This document shows positions 41,833-45,177 of a stretch of DNA of 45,177 bases, piece by piece (the stretch's first letter is position 1; each line of letters begins with the position of its first letter). A program made the position numbers and the translations under genes. The stretch spans positions 1 to 45,177 of the forward strand of contig NZ_VULX01000021.1 of the NCBI RefSeq assembly GCF_009696465.1, written 5' to 3'. The notes under the pieces are model-generated. The model did no database searches. It was not told where the DNA came from and saw only the letters and a program-made list of their open reading frames with translations. Origin of the DNA: Inconstantimicrobium porci (GTDB lineage: Bacteria; Bacillota; Clostridia; Clostridiales; Clostridiaceae).

Positions 41833-42549
41833 CTATACAATCTTCTTAAGAAACTTTCTGATAAGCAGCATGTACCAGATTACTGCTGATAATGTTGCTA
41901 AGGAAATGTTTATTATTGAAAAATTACAGGTAGTTCTTCCAATCCAGAATGGTGGGAAGAATGACAGTACAAACTGTACTTTAGATGTAACAAAATAAGG
42001 GATTGAAAGTGAAATTAAAAATACTATACAAGTTATCTTAACAAGAGCCATTCCTTCAACCTTATTCCTGCTTTTCTCTGTGATAAAGAATCCCATTAAG
42101 AAGCCGCTCATTGCAAAAAGTATGCAGTACACAATACACTTTATAGCTGTGAAAGATGATAATGGAAAGAGGAAGTTAACAGCAAATGAATAAACCATTG
42201 AAAGCACGCTTGTTATAAAAAATCTTGTCATTATATAGCCCTTTTTTCCAAGAGGTGTTACGCATAGATACTTTGCTGTGCCATTATCCATCTCTTCAAG
42301 CACTACCATGACATTTATAAAGACAAGCATTAAGATTGGCATACATATAAGTATCAGCTGCAATAATGGATAGTAAGGCTTGATAATAAATGAAGATTTA
42401 AAATAGGCACATAAAAGTTTTTCAATATATGGCACTCCAAAATATATAACTAGCCCAGTTAAAATTGGTGCAAGCAATGACACACAAAGAATTACTTCAT
42501 TCCATAAGCCCACCATAAACTGTTTAAATGCATTTACCCATATCTTCAT
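41833..42549 (-). CDS. ABC-2 type permease, second subunit
   Basis: The 238-residue protein has six hydrophobic helices and no ATPase motif. Its ATG overlaps the previous gene's stop (TAATG). It begins MKIWVNAFKQFMVGLWNEVI and contains VVLEEMDNGTAKYLCVTPLG. An E-x-G-T/LxxTPL motif at this position recurs in ABC-2 (drug or bacteriocin) permeases. It ends in a Lys-rich tail (RKFLKKIV). It is the last gene of the ABC operon. Substrate unknown. Confidence 0.82.
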   Translation of the reverse strand: MKIWVNAFKQFMVGLWNEVILCVSLLAPILTGLVIYFGVPYIEKLLCAYFKSSFIIKPYYPLLQLILICMPILMLVFINVMVVLEEMDNGTAKYLCVTPLGKKGYIMTRFFITSVLSMVYSFAVNFLFPLSSFTAIKCIVYCILFAMSGFLMGFFITEKSRNKVEGMALVKITCIVFLISLSIPYFVTSKVQFVLSFFPPFWIGRTTCNFSIINISLATLSAVIWYMLLIRKFLKKIV

Positions 42550-43217
42550 TATCTTGCACCTCCAATTTTTCTATATTTCTTATTCATATACTTATAAGTT
42601 ATAAGTATTAGCAATGTATTCCATATTATCATGTAAAAAATACTTGCTGGCTTATTTCTCATGCCCTGCACAATAACTGCTGCTGGTGTAAAGAATAGAT
42701 ATTTTTCTGCAATATTAAATATATAAAGCACACCAGGCAGGCAGAAGATTATCTCAAAAATTGTTGAGAGCATAAGATACTCATTCATACTGCGGGAGTT
42801 AAGCGCTGCAATCATACCAAGTACTGAGAAAAATAACGAACCAAGAGCAATAGTAATAATGCTTACAACACCAATTCCTGATGGTGAAAAAAATAAAATA
42901 GCTATTGCTGATATAACACTTATAAATGCAAATGACATAACTTTACCAAATAGATAATCGGAAAATTTTATAGGTGAAACAATAAGGCTTGGTAATATTC
43001 TCTGGCTCTTTTCAAGAAGCACTATTGCTCCCATAAAGAATATTCCTATAGTTGCAGGATCAGTAAAGACAAGTAACTGTGCTGTAATATCCTTAAAATC
43101 CTTAGCCATAATCTGCACAATACATATATATAACACTGATAAAAAAGTATAAAGATAATAAAATCCGTACTTATACTGAAACTTCATATCAGAAATTGTT
43201 AAAGTTAATTTTCTCAT
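42549..43217 (-). CDS. ABC-2 type permease, first subunit
   Basis: The 222-residue protein has about six helices. It overlaps both neighbours (ATGA at its start with the ATPase stop, TAATG at its end), so the three proteins are made together. LLEKSQRILPSLIVSPIKFS is the E-x(7)-SP motif of the coupling helix in drug-export permeases. It resembles the fluoroquinolone-export/YhfD-like group. With the partner it probably forms a heterodimeric channel. No signal peptide. Confidence 0.82.
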   Translation of the reverse strand: MRKLTLTISDMKFQYKYGFYYLYTFLSVLYICIVQIMAKDFKDITAQLLVFTDPATIGIFFMGAIVLLEKSQRILPSLIVSPIKFSDYLFGKVMSFAFISVISAIAILFFSPSGIGVVSIITIALGSLFFSVLGMIAALNSRSMNEYLMLSTIFEIIFCLPGVLYIFNIAEKYLFFTPAAVIVQGMRNKPASIFYMIIWNTLLILITYKYMNKKYRKIGGAR

Positions 43218-44062
43218 ATCAATGTCCTCCCTGTTACATCCATGAAAATATCATTTAATGTAGGCTCACTGGAATGAATTGAAGTTATTTTTCCTTCTGA
43301 CATAAGTGACATAAGCTTCTTATGAGAGCCACACTCTTTAAGGTTGCATGTATCTGTTTTTTCATGTTCATTTTCAATCCATGTATATGTGACTTTTGCT
43401 GCACCCTTCTGCATTATAAGGTTATGGGGTGTATCCAGTGCCTTAATTGCACCATCAACTATAAAGGCCACTCTATCACAAATCTCTGTAGCATCACTCA
43501 TATTATGAGTTGTAACTATAACTGTCTTGCCCTTTTTCTTTTCCTCTAAAATCAAATCCTTCATCATCCTTGAGTTTGTCGGATCAAGGCCGCTTGTTGG
43601 CTCATCAAGAAAAAGAATTTCAGGATCATGAAGCAGTGATTTAATAAAGTTAAGCCTTGATTTCATCCCTTTTGAAAAATCGCCAGCTTTTTTGTCAGCA
43701 TCATTTAGAAGATTTACTGATTTTAAAAGTTCATCAATATCTCTTGTCCTGCACTTATAAAGTGAAGAAAAAAACTTTAAGTTTTCTCTAGCTGTAAGCT
43801 TCTCGTATAAAGTAGGAAATTCAAAATCAACTCCTATTTTTTCATAGAAATCAGCTTTCTTATTCTTCATATCAGTATTATTTACTTTAACAATGCCACT
43901 GTAATCACTTATCACACCAGTAAGAATCTTCTGTAGGGTACTTTTTCCTGCGCCAGAAGGCCCAAGAAATCCAAAGATTTCACCAGATTTAATTTCAAAA
44001 TTCATGTCCTCAATAAATTTATAATCACTATAACTAAAACTTAAATTCTTAACCTGAATCAT
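43214..44062 (-). CDS. ABC transporter ATP-binding protein (drug-export type)
   Basis: The 282-residue protein has Walker A FLGPSGAGKSTLQKILTG, Q-loop VDFEFPTLYEKLTARENL, signature FSKGMKSRLNF, Walker B EILFLDEPTSGLDP, and H-loop TTHNM. The signature reads FSKGM, as in the CcmA/drug-export ATPases, in place of LSGGQ. A ~75-residue C-terminal extension (VTYTWIENEHEKTDTCNLKE and onward) is typical of this group. Its promoter has the 30-bp site shared with the tetR gene, so TetR most likely represses it. Confidence 0.92.
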   Translation of the reverse strand: MIQVKNLSFSYSDYKFIEDMNFEIKSGEIFGFLGPSGAGKSTLQKILTGVISDYSGIVKVNNTDMKNKKADFYEKIGVDFEFPTLYEKLTARENLKFFSSLYKCRTRDIDELLKSVNLLNDADKKAGDFSKGMKSRLNFIKSLLHDPEILFLDEPTSGLDPTNSRMMKDLILEEKKKGKTVIVTTHNMSDATEICDRVAFIVDGAIKALDTPHNLIMQKGAAKVTYTWIENEHEKTDTCNLKECGSHKKLMSLMSEGKITSIHSSEPTLNDIFMDVTGRTLI

Positions 44063-44090
44063 TATTATCCCTCCACAATCTTTATATATA

Positions 44091-44120
44091 TGACTAATTT
44101 AGTAAATATAGTCAAACGCA
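44091..44120 (-). promoter_or_regulatory. TetR operator in the ABC operon promoter
   Basis: TGACTA followed by 12 bases, then TAGTCAAACGCA (plus-strand reading). The half-sites TGACT and AGTCA are symmetric across 24 bp. The TTGACT of the minus-strand -35 region lies inside it. The same 30-bp arrangement recurs upstream of tetR. Confidence 0.7.
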
Positions 44121-44192
44121 GCTTAAAAAAATTTATCATCACAGTAACCTACACCCCTAGAAAAGGAGAAGTTTCATTTAATTCACTACATT

Positions 44193-44786
44193 CTAGTTCA
44201 TAATCTGAATTACAATTCCCCTTATCAGCAGCCTTATGCATTCATCAAAATGTTCTTCTCCGACTTCTCTTTTGTGAAGCATTGATAAAAATATAGAACG
44301 CAGTGCACATTCATATACTGAAAGATCCTTATTTCTTATTGCTGGTATAAGCTCCACTAATTTATCAAGTGATATTTTGTCTTTTTCAAAATGCTTTGTA
44401 ACTTCTTTAACTGGTATCTTTCTTAAGATAAGCTCAAGATCTCCATGTTCAAGAATGCTTATTATGTTACTTTCATCTGTAATTTTAAAATAATAGTAGA
44501 TAATATCTGTTAAATCATCTACACCGAATTCATCAGTAACTGTCTTTTCAAGTTCTGCCATAAGCTGTGACTGAATATCATCATGCAACACATTAATTGC
44601 ATCATATAAAAGCATTTCTTTTGATTGATAAAATAAATAAAACGTTCCCTTTGGAATATTAGCACGTTTTACAAGTTCATCTACTGTAGTCTTTCTTACG
44701 CCATACTGTTTAAGGCAGTCTAGAGCAGCTTTTCTTAGATCATTTACTATAATTTCACGTTCTTTATCATTATATGCTCTTGGCAT
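44193..44786 (-). CDS. TetR-family repressor
   Basis: The 197-residue protein has the N-terminal helix-turn-helix KTTVDELVKRANIPKGTFYL and FYQSKEMLLYDAI, the TetR signature. The C-terminal ligand domain is not assignable to a subgroup. It is transcribed toward the ABC operon, 130 bp upstream of it. Operator-like 30-bp sites before both tetR and the operon make it the likely local regulator and autorepressor. Ligand release by an exported drug is the usual logic for such pairs. GGGAGGCGATTTT precedes the ATG. Confidence 0.92.
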   Translation of the reverse strand: MPRAYNDKEREIIVNDLRKAALDCLKQYGVRKTTVDELVKRANIPKGTFYLFYQSKEMLLYDAINVLHDDIQSQLMAELEKTVTDEFGVDDLTDIIYYYFKITDESNIISILEHGDLELILRKIPVKEVTKHFEKDKISLDKLVELIPAIRNKDLSVYECALRSIFLSMLHKREVGEEHFDECIRLLIRGIVIQIMN

Positions 44787-44801
44787 AAAATCGCCTCCCT
44801 A

Positions 44802-44831
44802 TGCGTTTGACTGTTTTTGTCTATATAGTCA
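44802..44831 (-). promoter_or_regulatory. TetR operator and promoter upstream of tetR
   Basis: On the minus strand TGACTA, 13 bases, then AGTCAAACGCA. It starts right at the end of a TATTAT -10 box, with TTTACA 17 bp upstream of that. Binding would block the start of transcription. It aligns without gaps to 44091-44120 over 30 bp. Confidence 0.7.
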
Positions 44832-44997
44832 TAATATACCCATTTGAATTATTTGTAAATAGTTATTATTACTATATTATTTAAAAAGCAAATGGTAAAT
44901 TTATTTTTACATTTTTATTGATTTACTACTTTATTTATATTATGATTTAATTAATGAATAACAAACTTAAATTGGATCCCTTCAAATTAATTGCTTT

Positions 44998-45177
44998 TGT
45001 CAATAAGAAAGTGTACCACCTTGCTAATTAAAAAGTGTACCACTTAGAATAAAAAATAATACCTGCTTTCAGTTGCGGGTGATATTATAATTGCTACTGT
45101 TGTACAGACTTATTATTAAGGCCTAATAGATGTTCTTTTTGCTGTCGGTATCTATAACTTTCTCCATTAAAAGTTAA
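44998..45177 (-). mobile_element. End of an IS21-family-like insertion sequence
   Basis: GTGTACCAC occurs at 45011-45019 and again at 45035-45043, 24 bp apart. Tandem terminal repeats containing such a motif are typical of IS21-type ends. The outer boundary is probably the TGT at 44998-45000. The IstB-like reading frame that follows enters from the right edge. The rest lies outside the window. Confidence 0.6.
45094..45177 (-). CDS. C-terminus of an IstB-like ATPase (partial)
   Basis: The last 27 codons read LTFNGESYRYRQQKEHLLGL, then NNKSVQQ and stop. The FNGESYR strand is the usual end of IstB, the AAA+ helper of IS21 transposases. Only this part is visible, so the assignment relies on the motif and on the adjacent terminal repeats. 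Confidence 0.55.
   Translation of the reverse strand, partial: LTFNGESYRYRQQKEHLLGLNNKSVQQ

Noticed and set aside
1-45177. Composite transposon bounded by IS30 and IS21 ends
   Set aside because: The two elements belong to different families and only one end of each is visible; the window limits are arbitrary.

Overview
The window looks like a stretch of chromosome from a low-GC, anaerobic, endospore-former-type Firmicute, most likely Clostridium sensu stricto. The reasons are strong AT bias, near-perfect AGGAGG ribosome sites, some TTG/GTG starts, a CD3324-family regulator, a rubrerythrin-like protein plus MsrAB, an LctP lactate permease and a D-lactate dehydrogenase, FliB, and dCache chemoreceptors. 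No rRNA, tRNA, CRISPR array or phage module was seen. Most genes lie on the minus strand.

Layout. (1) 1-3.5 kb: C-terminus of an IS30-type transposase, an M50-like membrane protease, a broken Rpn nuclease gene, and an intact IS200/IS605 element with divergent tnpA and tnpB plus a small ribbon-helix-helix gene. (2) 3.5-15.3 kb: an accessory graveyard. Intact genes (HD hydrolase, CDP-alcohol phosphatidyltransferase, nucleoside phosphorylase, GNATs, a pRiA4b ORF-3-like protein) alternate with fragments of a methyltransferase, a nucleotidyltransferase fused to an Rpn tail, a histidine phosphatase, a peptidase-MA domain, a flavodoxin, HxlR, two GNATs, an HXXEE protein and TetR. (3) 15.6-22.8 kb: HD-GYP protein, rubrerythrin-like/MsrAB oxidative-stress pair, LctP, and an arsR-arsC-MATE operon. 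(4) 23-31.4 kb: small membrane proteins, GNAT, XRE-GyrI regulator, sugar isomerase-like protein, a truncated ABC exporter and a MacB-like ABC pair. (5) 31.4-38.7 kb: FliB, D-hydroxyacid dehydrogenase, P-loop kinase, MATE, PepSY lipoprotein, CPBP remnant. (6) 38.7-45.2 kb: a chemoreceptor paired with a sugar-binding lipoprotein, a TetR-controlled three-gene ABC-2 transporter, and the end of an IS21-type element.

The most unusual content is non-coding. A dispersed structured repeat (core TTCCGAAGCCTCCG...CTCCAAGTCG) recurs between genes in both orientations. Its outer stem changes sequence from copy to copy while remaining paired. A separate 193-bp element at 10624-10816 folds into a branched structure closed by a long stem. 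Three intergenic regions carry runs of short perfect hairpins. Three different Rpn nuclease fragments sit at or next to gene breakpoints, suggesting that this locus has been repeatedly rearranged. All functional statements rest on motif reading by eye; no database search was possible.
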